From Bacillota bacterium (GTDB taxonomy: Bacteria > Bacillota > Sulfobacillia > Sulfobacillales > Sulfobacillaceae): a DNA stretch of 6,101 nt. Below, one piece after another: positions 6,056-6,101 of the stretch. The translations under genes and the position numbers were made by a program. Position 1 is the stretch's first letter. Every line of letters begins with the position of its first letter. A model generated the notes under the pieces. It was not told the DNA's origin. It did not search any database and saw only the letters and a program-made list of their open reading frames with translations. The stretch spans positions 1-6,101 of the forward strand of contig JAKADI010000121.1 of the NCBI GenBank assembly GCA_021820675.1, in the 5' to 3' direction.

Positions 6056-6101
6056 GAAATGCTCAGATCGATACCAGCATACACCCTGGGGCTCTTCCAT
6101 T

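Noticed and set aside
5918..6100. 60-codon open frame on the minus strand starting at the window edge
   Set aside because: It overlaps the start of the acetyltransferase-fusion gene in another frame, and its translation has no domain features.

Overview
The window looks like chromosomal DNA from a Gram-positive, Firmicutes-type bacterium of middling GC content. The signs are strong purine-rich ribosome binding sites, frequent TTG/GTG starts, and a c-di-AMP riboswitch in front of a LysM/NlpC-P60 cell-wall hydrolase. A Sulfobacillus-like acidophile is my guess from overall impression only; nothing here proves the genus.

Layout. Positions 1-335 are a regulatory leader: inverted repeats built on a GGCGAA half-site (78-115), a good sigma-A-type promoter (135-163), and a ydaO/yuaA-class (c-di-AMP) riboswitch (about 176-310). 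A secreted three-LysM NlpC/P60 peptidoglycan hydrolase follows (336-1484), closed by an intrinsic terminator (1506-1538). Next on the plus strand is a small flavin-binding pyridoxamine-phosphate-oxidase-like gene (1720-2277). The rest is on the minus strand. Read in its direction of transcription, it holds a 782-residue protein with an N-terminal GNAT acetyltransferase fused to a degenerate NDP-forming acyl-CoA synthetase (6039-3691), an unrecognised 140-residue protein (3557-3135), and a Nudix hydrolase (2925-2329) that converges on the oxidase-like gene.

How they fit together. The riboswitch and hydrolase form a self-contained unit in which the second messenger c-di-AMP, tied in many Gram-positives to wall and osmotic homeostasis, probably sets the amount of a wall-remodelling enzyme. 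The space between aptamer and start codon has no terminator, but the ribosome binding site can pair with an aptamer hairpin, which suggests control of translation. The GNAT fusion resembles Pat-type protein lysine acetyltransferases, in which the synthetase part has become a regulatory domain. In this copy most of the ATP-grasp domain is missing or altered, so it is unlikely to make acyl-CoA. The other genes show no clear functional link to one another.

The most interesting items are the riboswitch with its possible translational expression platform, and the reduced ATP-grasp of the GNAT fusion. I found no CRISPR array, tRNA, rRNA, transposase or clear defence system.
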